The notes: a model not told the origin generated them from the letters alone. A stretch of 64,000 nucleotides of DNA from JABDQW01 sp942492025 (GCA_942492025.1 CALODJ010000012.1:248001-312000); one strand, 5' to 3'; shown: positions 9,491 to 19,652, numbered from the stretch's first letter. A program made the numbers and translations.

Positions 9491-12400
9491 CCTGACGGCA
9501 GCCGATGATGTAGCCAGCGGGGATGAAGATACCACCATCAGCGCAAGTGTTGCCATCAATGACAGCACCACTTCAGGTGGCGTGCTGACCTATGCTATCG
9601 ACACCGGTGTCTCCAACGGTAGCCTGGTGTTTAACAGCGACGGTAGCTACGACTACACGCCAAACGCTAATTTCAGCGGAACCGACAGCTTTACTTACAC
9701 GGTAACGGATGCCGATTCGGGTGAGTCTTCTACACAGACCGTATCACTTACCGTAAATTCAGTAACTGATCTTTCTGCAGCCGATGATGTAGCCAGCGGG
9801 GATGAAGACACGACCATCAGCTCGAGTGTTGCCAGTAATGACAGCACCACCTCGGGCGGTGTACTGACCTATGCGGTGGATACGGGTGTCTCTAACGGCA
9901 GCCTGGTGTTCAACAGCGATGGTAGCTATGACTACACGCCAAACGCCAGCTTCAGTGGAACCGACAGCTTTACCTACACGGTTACGGATGCCGCTTCTGG
10001 TGAAACATCCACGCAGACGGTTACGCTGACGGTCAACCCGGTCGTTGACCTGACGGCAGCCGATGATGTAGCCAGCGGGGATGAAGATACCACCATCAGC
10101 TCGAGTGTTGCCAGTAATGACAGCACCAGTTCGGGTGGTGTATTGACTTATGCCGTGGATACTGGTGTGACCAACGGCAGCCTGTTGTTCAACAGCGATG
10201 GTAGCTACGACTACACGCCAAACGCCAACTTCAATGGCACGGACAGCTTTACCTACACAGTGACCGATGCGGCTTCGGGTGAGTCTTCTACTCAGGCCGT
10301 ATCGCTTACCGTAAATCCAGTAACTGACCTTTCTGCAGCTGATGATGTGGCCAGCGGGGATGAAGACACGACCATCAGCTCGAGTGTTGCCAGTAATGAC
10401 AGCACCACCTCGGGCGGTGTATTGGCCTATGCGGTCGATACCGGCGTCAGTAATGGCAGCCTGATATTCAACAGCGATGGTAGCTACGACTACACGCCAA
10501 ACGCCAACTTCGTTGGTACCGATAGCTTTACTTACTCAGTCACGGACGCGGCTTCGGGTGAAAGCAGCACACAGACGGTGTCCCTGACAGTCAATCCGGT
10601 CACAGACTTGAATGCAGCTGATGATGCCGCCACTGGTGATGAAGATACCACCATCAGTAGTAGCGTTGCGACCAATGACAGTACAACTTCAGGTGGTGTA
10701 CTAACCTATGCGGTGGATACCGGCGTGACCAACGGCAGCCTGGTGTTCAACAGCGATGGTAGCTACGACTACACCCCGAATGCCAACTTCAGCGGCACGG
10801 ACAGCTTTACCTACACGGTTACGGATGCCGATTCAGGTGAGTCTTCTACACAGACCGTATTGCTTACCGTAAATCCAGTAACTGACCTTTCTGCAGCTGA
10901 TGATGCCGCCACTGGTGATGAAGATACCACCATCAGTAGTACTGTTGCAGCAAATGACAGCACCAGTTCGGGTGGTGTACTGACCTATGCGGTCGATACC
11001 GGCGTGACGAATGGTAGTCTGGTGTTCAACAGCGACGGTAGCTACGACTACACGCCAAACGCCAACTTCAATGGCACGGACAGCTTCACGTACACAGTGA
11101 CCGATGCGGCTTCGGGTGAGTCTTCTACACAGACCGTATCACTTACCGTAAATCCAGTAACTGACCTTTCTGCTGCCGATGATGTGGCCAGCGGGGATGA
11201 AGATACCACCATCAGCAGCAGTGTTGCCAGTAACGACAGCACCAGTTCGGGTGGTGTATTGACTTATGCCGTCGATACGGGTGTGACCAACGGCAGCCTG
11301 GTGTTCAACAACGATGGCAGCTACGATTACACCCCGAATGCCAACTTCAGCGGCACGGACAGCTTTACCTACACAGTGACCGATGCGGCTTCGGGTGAGT
11401 CTTCTACGCAGACCGTATCACTTACCGTAAATCCAGTAACTGATCTTTCTGCAGCCGATGATGTAGCCAGTGGTGATGAAGATACCACCATCAGCAGTAG
11501 CGTTGCGACCAATGACAGCACAACTTCAGGTGGTGTACTAACCTATGCGGTGGATACCGGCGTGACCAACGGCAGCCTGGTGTTCAACAGCGATGGTAGC
11601 TACGACTACACCCCGAATGCCAACTTCAGCGGCACGGACAGCTTTACCTACACGGTTACGGATGCCGATTCAGGTGAGTCTTCTACACAGACCGTATTGC
11701 TTACCGTAAATCCAGTAACTGACCTTTCTGCAGCTGATGATGCCGCCACTGGTGATGAAGATACCACCATCAGTAGTACTGTTGCAGCAAATGACAGCAC
11801 CAGTTCGGGTGGTGTACTGACCTATGCGGTCGATACCGGCGTGACGAATGGCAGCCTGGTGTTCAACAGCGACGGTAGCTACGACTACACGCCAAACGCC
11901 AACTTCGTTGGTACCGATAGCTTTACCTACACGGTTACGGATGCTGGTTCGGGTGAAAGCAGCATACAGACGGTGACCTTGACGATCAACCCAGTCACAG
12001 ACTTGAATGCAGCTGATGATGCCGCCACTGGTGATGAAGATACCACCATCAGTAGTAGCGTTGCGACCAATGACAGTACAACTTCAGGTGGTGTACTAAC
12101 CTATGCGGTGGATACCGGCGTGACCAACGGCAGCCTGGTGTTCAACAGCGATGGCAGCTACGACTACACCCCAAATGCCAATTTCAATGGCACGGATAGC
12201 TTTACTTACACGGTGACCGATGCGGCGTCGGGTGAAATGTCTTTGCAAACCGTCAGTATTACTGTTAACTCAGTAGATGATGCGCCCACCCTGGATCTGG
12301 ATGCAAATAATGACAGTGGTGCTGGTGCAGCAGACTACACGACAACATTCACAGAGGGTAGCGCAGCGGTTTCTATCTCTGATGTTGATGTTTCGATAAG

Positions 12401-15400
12401 CGATCTGGATTCGACCCAGATTCAAAGTGCTACGATCACAGTTACCGATGTTGAAGCAGGTGATCTGTTGAATGTCGGCAGTCTGCCGGCTGGTATAACT
12501 GCATCAGCCTATGATCCCGTTAGCGGTAGGCTGACTTTATCTGGTAATGCGTCTTTTGCTGATTACCAGGCAGCTATACGCTCGATTCAGTTTACAAATG
12601 ACGGCTCATCTGTCGATAACACACGAACTGTTGAAGTATCGGTATCAGACGGCACGTCCAGTAGTAATGTCGCCGTTACAACCGTTAATGTAGTGACATT
12701 GCCTACCGTCTCAATTACAGATGTATCGGTACAGGAACCTGTTGCTGGTACAATAGCTCTGGTATTTACTGTCTCTCTGGATCAGACCCTGGCCAGTGAC
12801 CTGACATTTGACTACAGTACCGTCGATATCAGTGCAATTGCCGGCGCCGACTATGTCGGGGCCGCTTCAAGCGGTACTATTCTGGCGGGTGATACAACGA
12901 CGACTATCAGTGTTACCATTAACAGCGACGCTAACAATTTTGAAGGCGATGAAACCTTCTCGGTTGATCTGGCCAATTTCAACCAGATCGTCAATTTTGC
13001 CTCTGGATCGCATCTGACGACTGATGGCGTCCAGGCTATTGGTACTATCGATGCCAACAATGGCGCACCGGATGCCGTGGACGATAGCTATATCACTGAG
13101 CAGGGCGCTCCGCTAGTTATCAGCACACTACTGGATAATGATGCACTGGTCGATGGCGCAACAGTGACCGGTTTTACCCAGGGTGCCAATGGCACTGTGG
13201 TGGACAATGGTGATGGTACGTATACCTATACACCCACAAACCCAACATTTAGTGGAACAGACACCTTCACCTATACACTCACCGATGCAGACGGTGAAGT
13301 CGATACAGCGACGGTTACCGTAACGGTTAGCAATACACCGGTCAATCCTCCGGTTGTTAATTCTGTACCGGATACTTCATATACTGAAAATGGCGCACCC
13401 ACAACCTTATTGTCAGGTGTGTCGATCAGTGATGTTGACAGCACCAATCTCGGGTCGGTTGTTGTGCGTATCGAAGGCTTCATTAGTGGGCAGGACAGCC
13501 TGACTTACCTGACTGCCGGCACCAGTGTTACTGGCAGCGTGAGTACTGTTGGCAATACCTGGGAATTGACCTTAACCGGAGGTGCAGATATAACTGAGTA
13601 TCAGTCGGTTCTGGGCACGCTGGAGTATGAAAACCTGTCCGATAACCCAAGTAGTGCGACACGCACTATAACGGTTGAGGCTTATGATGAGGCCTACAAC
13701 AATCTGTTTGGTGCAGATGCCGGTAACCTGACGGTAACACCAGTAAACGACGCCGCCGAAGTGTTTGATAACAATAACTTCTCTGTTGCCACTACACAGG
13801 ATAATGCGCTGAATATTATTGCGCCAACCGATATGGATACTGACGATGCTGTGCTGGTTATCACCGTCACTGGCCTACCAACGAGTATCGGCACAGTCAC
13901 CCTCTCAGATGGCACGCCTGTGAATGTGAATGATGTACTGACACTGGATGAACTGACTTCCCTGCAGTTTGATGCGAGCGCAACAGATGGTACTGACGTA
14001 TTCACCTACAGTGTGTTTGATGGTGAGTTAACGACCGTTGGTACAACAACTGTTAACGTGGGCTCCTCTGAAGCCGATGTGAATACGGTGTATGAAAGTG
14101 CTCTACCTGATGGTACAGATGCCAGCAGTGGTCAGAATGTTGCGAGTGGTAATCTGTTTAGCAATGATGCTGCAGCCGACGGCTCGACAACACTAGACAG
14201 TATTGATTTCAATGCCACCAATTACACACCGGATGGTAGTGGCATCATCAACATTGCGACGCCATTGGGTACGCTGACGGTATTCGCAGATAATACCAAT
14301 CCTGGTTACAGTGCGGGTGATTATATCTATTCACTCAACACGAACGATACGACCAGTGCCGATGTGCGCGAAACATTCACCTATAACTTCACTAGCGGTT
14401 CACCGCAACAGGATACATTGACCATCGATGTTATCGATGACACGCCGGTGGCTAATGACCTAGTTGAAACCGTACCTGAATCGGAAGAGAAGGTGTTTAA
14501 CATCATTTTCACACTGGATGACTCGGGTAGTATGGGCTGGGGCGCAGAGACAGGTAGCACCAATCCACCTGCAGGCGAGCCCACACGTATGGAAATCGCC
14601 CAGGAGTCACTTTCTGCTTTGGCGGAAGAATATTTCAATCAGTCAACACAGGTGACAGTAACACTAATCACCTTCAATTCATCTGCCACACTCGTTGGCA
14701 CGTATACGGACTTTACCTCGTTTGAAACAGCGTTGAATTCGGTGACACCTGGTGGCGGCACTAACTATGTCGATGCGACTGATGAAATCCAGACCGAGTT
14801 CTTTAATGATCTGGCCGGGCAGAATCCTGCCGATAATGTACAGAATATTTCTTATTTCATTTCAGATGGTGAAGCCAACGACGGTACCTCACCGGTGGGT
14901 AGTGGCTACCTCGGATTTGTCAACGACAACTCGATTGATTCCTACGCTGTCGGTATTGGTTCAAGCCTGCCGAGTGATCTCAGTGATCTGAACTACATTC
15001 ACAACATCGACTCGCTGGGTGTAGGCAACGGTCATATTGATGAGGCACTTATCGTTGCAGATATTTCACAGCTGGAAGCAGAACTACTCAGTACCGTACC
15101 TACAGCATTTGGTGGCAATATTGTTGCCAATGGTAGCATTCAGAATATTGCGTTCGGTGCCGATGGTGGTTATGTGCAGTCCATCGAGATGGAATTAGGT
15201 GCGCCTGCTACGAACTATACCTTCAACTATGATGGTATTAACATTACAGTGACGCCGGCATTACCCACCATCGAAATCGATGGATCGAAGCTGACGCTCA
15301 ATAGCAATGATGGCTTTGACTACGGTACATTCACCTTCGATTTCGCCGATGGTAGCTATTCGTTTATCGCACCCAACGGTACTGCGGAAGCGACGTTCAA

Positions 15401-17654
15401 TTTCGATTACACCATAATCGACGGCGATGGTGACACGGCATCTGCAACCGCAACCATAGATATCGTAGACGATGTGCCTGATGCCCGCGATGACCTGCAC
15501 TCGGTTGATGCCTATGACGCAGCCGAAGGTAATATTATTACAGCCATGGGAACCGATGGTGGCCCTTCTTATGGTGATGACTTCACACCGTTTGCGACCC
15601 AGGGCGGTGGTGTCGACAAGATTGTTGATAATGCTGTTGTCACAGAATTCGCCTATAGGGGCTCAACGATCAGTCTCGACCTGACGACGATAGCGCAACC
15701 TGATCCAAGCGGCACATCTGATAATGTTGCTATAAACAGTACCACCAATTTTTCAACCACAGACATTACTCTCAGCAGTGCCAGTGGTGTCAGTTTCAAC
15801 GGTAACGGTGCCGGTGTCGGGGCTAACAGTCGCCTCGACAGTGACGATGCTGGTGTTCCCTTGACTATCACATTTGATAGTGCGACGTTGCCATATGGCG
15901 TCGATAACCTGGTGCTTGGAATGAGTGATTACCAGGGTGGTAATAACGATGCAGTGACACTAAGCCTGTACGATGTATCGGGTAACGTGCTCTCGAGTTT
16001 CACGCATTCAGCCGATAACGGTACTACGATCGATCTCGCTGGATACTCAGGTATCGGCTCAGTTGACATTGCTTACAGTGGTGGTGGCTTTGATGCACAG
16101 TTGAGTAATATCGCATACGACCCGACGCCTGCCGGATTCGATACCGTACCTGCAGGAGGCGATGACGGCGGCACGTTGAGCTGGGTGTACAGCCACGAGA
16201 CCGACCTCGATGGTAATGATGTGTTCCAGGCAACTGTCAGTGACAGTGCTGATGGTTCTGTCTTTATCATGCAGACGAACGGCTACTACAACTTTACACC
16301 TGACCAGACAGGTAGCCCGGTTGATGTATCGGTTGATACAAGCTCGCAGGCTAATGTTGACGCATCTGACCTGAATATTGCGATTCGGTCTGGTGGCACG
16401 ACTCTGCAGTACTCAGGGGATGGCGTTGGTGTCGAAGGGGGTAATGGCCAGCTGTTGAGTTCCGGCGAGGCATTGCTGGTTACATTTGATGCCGCTGCAT
16501 TGCCTAAGGGGGTCGACAACCTGGTGTTGACTCTGAACGATTTCCAGAGTGCCAATACTGACCAGGCGACCATTATCGTCACTCATGATACCGATGGTGA
16601 TGGTGCCTTATCGACTGATACCGTCGTTTTCTCGGCCAGCAATGCCGGCTCTGAGATACTAGATCTCTCGCAGTTTTCGGGTGTCACCCAGTTTGATATC
16701 GAGTACACCGGCGGTGGCTGGGATCTTGGCCTCGGCAATGTCAGTTACCAGAAGCCTGCCATAGGTAATGCCTCGACACTGCAACCAGAGCTGATTGACT
16801 ACACCCTCACCGATAGTGACGGTCAAAAAGATACGGCGCGACTGAGTATCTACACCATCGACCAGATCATCTCGGGTACGGTCGGCGCTGACAATATTGT
16901 TGGTGGCAGTCTTAATGATGCAATCAATGGTGAGACCGGTGATGACATCCTGGCCGGAGGCGGTGGCAACGACACCGTATCAGGCGGGGAGGGCATCGAC
17001 ACCCTCTACGGCGATGCCGGTAATGATTATCTCAGTGGTGGCGCTGACAATGACAGCCTGTATGGCGGTGCCGATGCTGACTATGTTGACGGTGAGGCTG
17101 GAGACGACCTGGTCGATGGCGGTACCGGCGATGATATCGTGCAGGGTGGCGAAGGTGATGACCGGATTTATGGCGGTGCCGGCAACGACAAGCTTGAAGG
17201 TGAGGACGGCTACGACCTGCTGGTTGGTGGCGCCGGTGATGACAGCCTGTTCGGTGGCTCAGGCGTTGATATCCTCAGCGGTGGCAGAGACAACGACACG
17301 CTTACCGGTGGCGACGATATTGATACTTTTGTCTGGTCAAACGGTGATCAAGGAACGGAAGCCATCCCGGCACAGGATGTCATCAATGACTTTACCGTTG
17401 GTGTTGGCGGGGATGTGTTGGACCTGGCGGATATGCTGCAGGGCGAGAACAGCGGTAACCTGACTGACTACCTGCACTTCGAAAGTGACGGTAATGGTGG
17501 TACGGTCATAAAAGTCGACACCGATGGTGGCGGCACCTTTGCAGAAACTCAGCAGATCACTCTGGCCGGCGTTGATCTGACCGGTGGTGGCGCATTCACC
17601 GATCAGATAATTCTTGATAACCTGCTGGCCGACGGTAACCTGATCGTTGACTAG
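9429..17654 (+). CDS. Giant RTX adhesin, C-terminal part with VWA, RTX and T1SS target domains
   Basis: This is the continuation of the upstream repeat protein after a +1 shift; the nominal Met at 9429 is an artefact of the shifted frame. Residues 1-945 hold about ten more 93-residue repeats. Then come divergent cadherin-like domains, a Calx-beta domain (about 1090-1210), another cadherin-like domain (about 1211-1303), T1SS-143-like repeats, a von Willebrand A domain (about 1687-1890) with a complete MIDAS start DDSGSMG, and about 15 RTX nonapeptides of GGxGxDxLx type (about 2486-2634). The last 108 residues match the VC_A0849 type I secretion target: DTFVW, a GDVLDLADMLQGE segment, and the final LIVD. 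The family is secreted by an ABC/MFP/TolC system and folds outside the cell on calcium; a VWA domain is common in such adhesins and mediates metal-dependent binding. A strong hairpin follows the stop. Confidence 0.9.
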   Translation: MLIRVKASTQTVTLTVNPVVDLTAADDVASGDEDTTISASVAINDSTTSGGVLTYAIDTGVSNGSLVFNSDGSYDYTPNANFSGTDSFTYTVTDADSGESSTQTVSLTVNSVTDLSAADDVASGDEDTTISSSVASNDSTTSGGVLTYAVDTGVSNGSLVFNSDGSYDYTPNASFSGTDSFTYTVTDAASGETSTQTVTLTVNPVVDLTAADDVASGDEDTTISSSVASNDSTSSGGVLTYAVDTGVTNGSLLFNSDGSYDYTPNANFNGTDSFTYTVTDAASGESSTQAVSLTVNPVTDLSAADDVASGDEDTTISSSVASNDSTTSGGVLAYAVDTGVSNGSLIFNSDGSYDYTPNANFVGTDSFTYSVTDAASGESSTQTVSLTVNPVTDLNAADDAATGDEDTTISSSVATNDSTTSGGVLTYAVDTGVTNGSLVFNSDGSYDYTPNANFSGTDSFTYTVTDADSGESSTQTVLLTVNPVTDLSAADDAATGDEDTTISSTVAANDSTSSGGVLTYAVDTGVTNGSLVFNSDGSYDYTPNANFNGTDSFTYTVTDAASGESSTQTVSLTVNPVTDLSAADDVASGDEDTTISSSVASNDSTSSGGVLTYAVDTGVTNGSLVFNNDGSYDYTPNANFSGTDSFTYTVTDAASGESSTQTVSLTVNPVTDLSAADDVASGDEDTTISSSVATNDSTTSGGVLTYAVDTGVTNGSLVFNSDGSYDYTPNANFSGTDSFTYTVTDADSGESSTQTVLLTVNPVTDLSAADDAATGDEDTTISSTVAANDSTSSGGVLTYAVDTGVTNGSLVFNSDGSYDYTPNANFVGTDSFTYTVTDAGSGESSIQTVTLTINPVTDLNAADDAATGDEDTTISSSVATNDSTTSGGVLTYAVDTGVTNGSLVFNSDGSYDYTPNANFNGTDSFTYTVTDAASGEMSLQTVSITVNSVDDAPTLDLDANNDSGAGAADYTTTFTEGSAAVSISDVDVSISDLDSTQIQSATITVTDVEAGDLLNVGSLPAGITASAYDPVSGRLTLSGNASFADYQAAIRSIQFTNDGSSVDNTRTVEVSVSDGTSSSNVAVTTVNVVTLPTVSITDVSVQEPVAGTIALVFTVSLDQTLASDLTFDYSTVDISAIAGADYVGAASSGTILAGDTTTTISVTINSDANNFEGDETFSVDLANFNQIVNFASGSHLTTDGVQAIGTIDANNGAPDAVDDSYITEQGAPLVISTLLDNDALVDGATVTGFTQGANGTVVDNGDGTYTYTPTNPTFSGTDTFTYTLTDADGEVDTATVTVTVSNTPVNPPVVNSVPDTSYTENGAPTTLLSGVSISDVDSTNLGSVVVRIEGFISGQDSLTYLTAGTSVTGSVSTVGNTWELTLTGGADITEYQSVLGTLEYENLSDNPSSATRTITVEAYDEAYNNLFGADAGNLTVTPVNDAAEVFDNNNFSVATTQDNALNIIAPTDMDTDDAVLVITVTGLPTSIGTVTLSDGTPVNVNDVLTLDELTSLQFDASATDGTDVFTYSVFDGELTTVGTTTVNVGSSEADVNTVYESALPDGTDASSGQNVASGNLFSNDAAADGSTTLDSIDFNATNYTPDGSGIINIATPLGTLTVFADNTNPGYSAGDYIYSLNTNDTTSADVRETFTYNFTSGSPQQDTLTIDVIDDTPVANDLVETVPESEEKVFNIIFTLDDSGSMGWGAETGSTNPPAGEPTRMEIAQESLSALAEEYFNQSTQVTVTLITFNSSATLVGTYTDFTSFETALNSVTPGGGTNYVDATDEIQTEFFNDLAGQNPADNVQNISYFISDGEANDGTSPVGSGYLGFVNDNSIDSYAVGIGSSLPSDLSDLNYIHNIDSLGVGNGHIDEALIVADISQLEAELLSTVPTAFGGNIVANGSIQNIAFGADGGYVQSIEMELGAPATNYTFNYDGINITVTPALPTIEIDGSKLTLNSNDGFDYGTFTFDFADGSYSFIAPNGTAEATFNFDYTIIDGDGDTASATATIDIVDDVPDARDDLHSVDAYDAAEGNIITAMGTDGGPSYGDDFTPFATQGGGVDKIVDNAVVTEFAYRGSTISLDLTTIAQPDPSGTSDNVAINSTTNFSTTDITLSSASGVSFNGNGAGVGANSRLDSDDAGVPLTITFDSATLPYGVDNLVLGMSDYQGGNNDAVTLSLYDVSGNVLSSFTHSADNGTTIDLAGYSGIGSVDIAYSGGGFDAQLSNIAYDPTPAGFDTVPAGGDDGGTLSWVYSHETDLDGNDVFQATVSDSADGSVFIMQTNGYYNFTPDQTGSPVDVSVDTSSQANVDASDLNIAIRSGGTTLQYSGDGVGVEGGNGQLLSSGEALLVTFDAAALPKGVDNLVLTLNDFQSANTDQATIIVTHDTDGDGALSTDTVVFSASNAGSEILDLSQFSGVTQFDIEYTGGGWDLGLGNVSYQKPAIGNASTLQPELIDYTLTDSDGQKDTARLSIYTIDQIISGTVGADNIVGGSLNDAINGETGDDILAGGGGNDTVSGGEGIDTLYGDAGNDYLSGGADNDSLYGGADADYVDGEAGDDLVDGGTGDDIVQGGEGDDRIYGGAGNDKLEGEDGYDLLVGGAGDDSLFGGSGVDILSGGRDNDTLTGGDDIDTFVWSNGDQGTEAIPAQDVINDFTVGVGGDVLDLADMLQGENSGNLTDYLHFESDGNGGTVIKVDTDGGGTFAETQQITLAGVDLTGGGAFTDQIILDNLLADGNLIVD
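9441..9460 (+). other. +1 frameshift at a repeat mosaic junction
   Basis: The usual local sequence is GGTGAAACATCCACGCAG or GGTGAAAGCAGCACACAG. Here it reads GGTGAAAGCATCCACGCAG, the front of one variant joined to the back of another with one extra base, so a frame shift results. Upstream of this point the sequence tracks the block at about 3350-3595; downstream to about 9505 it tracks a different unit type (the one at 229-300), then rejoins the first block about 5860 bp away. The shift thus sits at a recombination or assembly breakpoint. Confidence 0.85.
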
Positions 17655-17667
17655 GCATCAGCCCTGA

Positions 17668-17694
17668 GATTAGCCCGCATATTGCGGGCTAATC
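17668..17694. terminator. Bidirectional hairpin between convergent genes
   Basis: A perfect 12-bp inverted repeat, GATTAGCCCGCA and TGCGGGCTAATC, with a 3-base loop, lies 13 bp after the adhesin stop and overlaps the stop codon of the convergent gene. There is no long T-run, but position and symmetry fit a shared terminator. Confidence 0.7.
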
Positions 17695-18169
17695 AGGCCA
17701 GTCGAAACTGTGCCAGCGATGCCCGGGCTGTTCCACCGCTGATATCAGGGATAACGCTCAATTCCAGCATCACCAGGCCATCGAGCTCGACGTTATAATC
17801 TTCACGTTCACGGCTGGCATCAGGTGGACTGAAGTTAAATTGCTGGCGCACGATTTCACGCGCTGAGTCACTGTTGGCCGGTGACCAGCTCAATACGAAC
17901 TCCTGGGTACGAGCGTGCTCCTCTTCCTGAAACAACAGTTGGATATGCGTGATTTTGAGTGGTTTGTCAAACAGCAGGCGAATGGTTTGTTTACCGGAAT
18001 GTTCCGCCCGCCAGCCAGGGCCACCATTCATGACCAGCGCTGATTCGATGGGATGCGCGACATCCTCGGAACTCAACTCAACCGTGGCAAGCTGCTCCAG
18101 GTCGAGCCATTCTGCCGAAAATTCTGATTGTTGCAATTGCTCGGATGGGGCAATGATTCGTTTACGCAT
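17693..18169 (-). CDS. Conserved hypothetical protein, possible discoidin-like (galactose-binding) fold
   Basis: A 158-residue soluble protein without signal peptide or membrane segment. It has alternating beta-strand stretches: VELSSEDVAHPIESAL, a GWRAEHSGKQTIRLLF strand typical of a jelly-roll, and THIQLLFQEEE. I recall similar short proteins annotated as carbohydrate-binding or XRCC1-N-like in gammaproteobacteria; that link is from memory. It starts with ATG at MRKRIIAP and is transcribed toward the adhesin, ending in the shared hairpin. Function is unknown. Confidence 0.65.
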   Translation of the reverse strand: MRKRIIAPSEQLQQSEFSAEWLDLEQLATVELSSEDVAHPIESALVMNGGPGWRAEHSGKQTIRLLFDKPLKITHIQLLFQEEEHARTQEFVLSWSPANSDSAREIVRQQFNFSPPDASREREDYNVELDGLVMLELSVIPDISGGTARASLAQFRLA

Positions 18170-18382
18170 AAGCGCCTCGTGGTATCAGTAAAGTCGTGAC
18201 CTGCAACGTAACACATAAACGAGCTGTACGGACAGCCCTCCATAGCTGCAAGTTTTCGGAAAAAAGTCTCATCAAAGTAGACTATGCGCTCACTTAAAAT
18301 ATGGAAACTGTAGTATATTCATACACCTGCACTACAGTTGTCATTAACTACAACAAAATGCACATACTCACAACTTCCCTGT

Positions 18383-18982
18383 TCAATCAATTCTCAGGAT
18401 AGGTCTGTCGATCTGGATACCCCAGACGCCGAGCCCACGGGACCGGGCGATTTTCTCCATGGCCTGGTATTCAAAGGGCGCATCTGGCAAGGCAACGGCC
18501 CAGCCCCTTTCTAACAAATAAGCACTCAGATCTTCACCTTCGTCGAAACGGGACGCATTGACTCGGCACCATCCCACCAGGCTGTTGTCAGCATTTTCTT
18601 CAATGATTTCACAACGCACGAAACCTTTGATTTTAAACTCCAGGGCGATGGCTGCACGTGAACCACAATCTGGCGGAATCTGGTTGGTACGACAGTCCTG
18701 GCTGGTTTTAGGGATGTATATGCCGTACAGATGGAAGGTTTTGCGCTTAATCCGCAGGGTACCGTCATCATTGACGAAGGCATAGCTGGAAATCTCGCGG
18801 GCGTTAGCTGGCGATGTCGTAAGCGCTGTAAGTGCAACCAGGCACAGTATCAAAGGCTTGAAAAACAGCTTTTTCGATCCGACGGACAGCACGACCTTTC
18901 CGATAGCGATCGGGGCGGCCAGCAGTGCATCGTAGCTGATACGCGACATGAGTTTATCGACTATCGTTTCGGGTAGGTTCAT
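18383..18982 (-). CDS. Secreted thermonuclease-like (SNase family) protein
   Basis: A protein of up to 199 residues. A hydrophobic signal peptide lies internally (KKLFFKPLILCLVALTALTTSPANA, cleaved after ANA near residue 61), followed by a domain with the layout of staphylococcal-nuclease-like proteins: a strand with FHLYGIYIPK, Cys-rich DCRTNQIPPDCG, a CEIIEE..GWCRV core, EGEDLSAYLLERGWAV, and a C-terminal YQAMEKIARSRGLGVWG helix that is diagnostic of the family. The long N-terminus before the signal is atypical. A GTG at about 18913 (GTG CTG TCC, preceded by GGAAAG) would put the signal at the true N-terminus and may be the real start. The catalytic Arg/Glu set is not clearly complete, so activity is uncertain. 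Confidence 0.7.
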   Translation of the reverse strand: MNLPETIVDKLMSRISYDALLAAPIAIGKVVLSVGSKKLFFKPLILCLVALTALTTSPANAREISSYAFVNDDGTLRIKRKTFHLYGIYIPKTSQDCRTNQIPPDCGSRAAIALEFKIKGFVRCEIIEENADNSLVGWCRVNASRFDEGEDLSAYLLERGWAVALPDAPFEYQAMEKIARSRGLGVWGIQIDRPILRID

Positions 18983-19181
18983 GAGTTGTCGTGCTTCAAC
19001 ACGTTTTCAGGCGCCATATAGACACTGTTCGGCGTTACCCGTGCTTTTATTGATAACATCAATATCTGCCTGACTGTTTACAGGTCGTATTTGTATCGAT
19101 GTGTTCTAACATTGCACGAAACGACATGACGGGGCAGTGCCGGAATTCAGCGTGAGCGGCGAATCGCAACCCTGTGATTAT

Positions 19182-19652
19182 CTACATCTGTGATTGCAGG
19201 TATCTTTTCAGACCGATATTTTCTATCAGTCCCAACTGCTGCTCAAGCCAGTAGGCATGGTCTTCCTCGGTATCATTCAGCAAGACTTGAAGCACTTTAC
19301 GCGTTTCATAATCCTGTTTTTCTTCACAAACCGCTATGACCTCCCGCAGGTGGTCAACAACCAGATATTCCAGCTCCAGATCGTTCTTGAGCATCTTGGG
19401 AACATTATTGCCAACCTTGATTTCCGGTTTGCGTTTGCCCAGGTCGGGTGTTCCTTCGAGAAACATTATGCGTTGAATAAGGCTGGTGGCATGCAGGGTT
19501 TCTTCCTCGTGTTCGTGCTTGATACGTTCGAACAACTTGTTGTAGCCCCAGTCTTCGTACATACGTGAATGTATTAAGTACTGGTCAATTGCAGTCAGTT
19601 CACCTGCGAGCAGGTCATTTAGATGTTTGATGATCGTGTTGCTACCTTTCAT
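19182..19652 (-). CDS. bfr: Bacterioferritin, heme-Met-lacking subunit
   Basis: A 156-residue four-helix ferritin subunit. Ferroxidase ligands are present: Glu18, Glu51, His54, a Glu near 95 and the E-x-x-H pair 129/132. The residue that binds heme in classical bacterioferritin, Met52, is Thr here, so this subunit probably does not contribute a heme axial ligand. It lies 18 bp downstream of a second bfr gene that does have Met52, most likely in one operon; two-subunit bacterioferritins of this kind are known in Pseudomonas and Neisseria. Role: oxidation and storage of iron in a 24-mer shell in the cytoplasm. Confidence 0.93.
   Translation of the reverse strand: MKGSNTIIKHLNDLLAGELTAIDQYLIHSRMYEDWGYNKLFERIKHEHEEETLHATSLIQRIMFLEGTPDLGKRKPEIKVGNNVPKMLKNDLELEYLVVDHLREVIAVCEEKQDYETRKVLQVLLNDTEEDHAYWLEQQLGLIENIGLKRYLQSQM

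Larger units (their letters stand above)
2..12264 (+). repeat. Tandem array of 279-bp units (about 44 copies)
   Basis: Period is exactly 279 bp (93 codons), kept throughout apart from one inserted base near 9447. Units are nearly identical at DNA level, including silent positions. The two units at 5580-5858 and 5859-6137 appear base-for-base identical. Longer blocks recur too: the unit starting at base 1 recurs near 3350 (12 units away) and 9209 (a further 21 units). This indicates recent unit duplication or gene conversion rather than old domain divergence. Confidence 0.95.

Noticed and set aside
724..9571. Series of about 65-residue minus-strand frames, and one of 119 residues, inside the adhesin array
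   Set aside because: They recur with the 279-bp period and are antisense shadows of the repeat codons; no ribosome sites or independent codon pattern.
2..12264. Regular direct repeats as a possible CRISPR or satellite
   Set aside because: Units are 279 bp, in frame and coding throughout; no short repeat-spacer structure.
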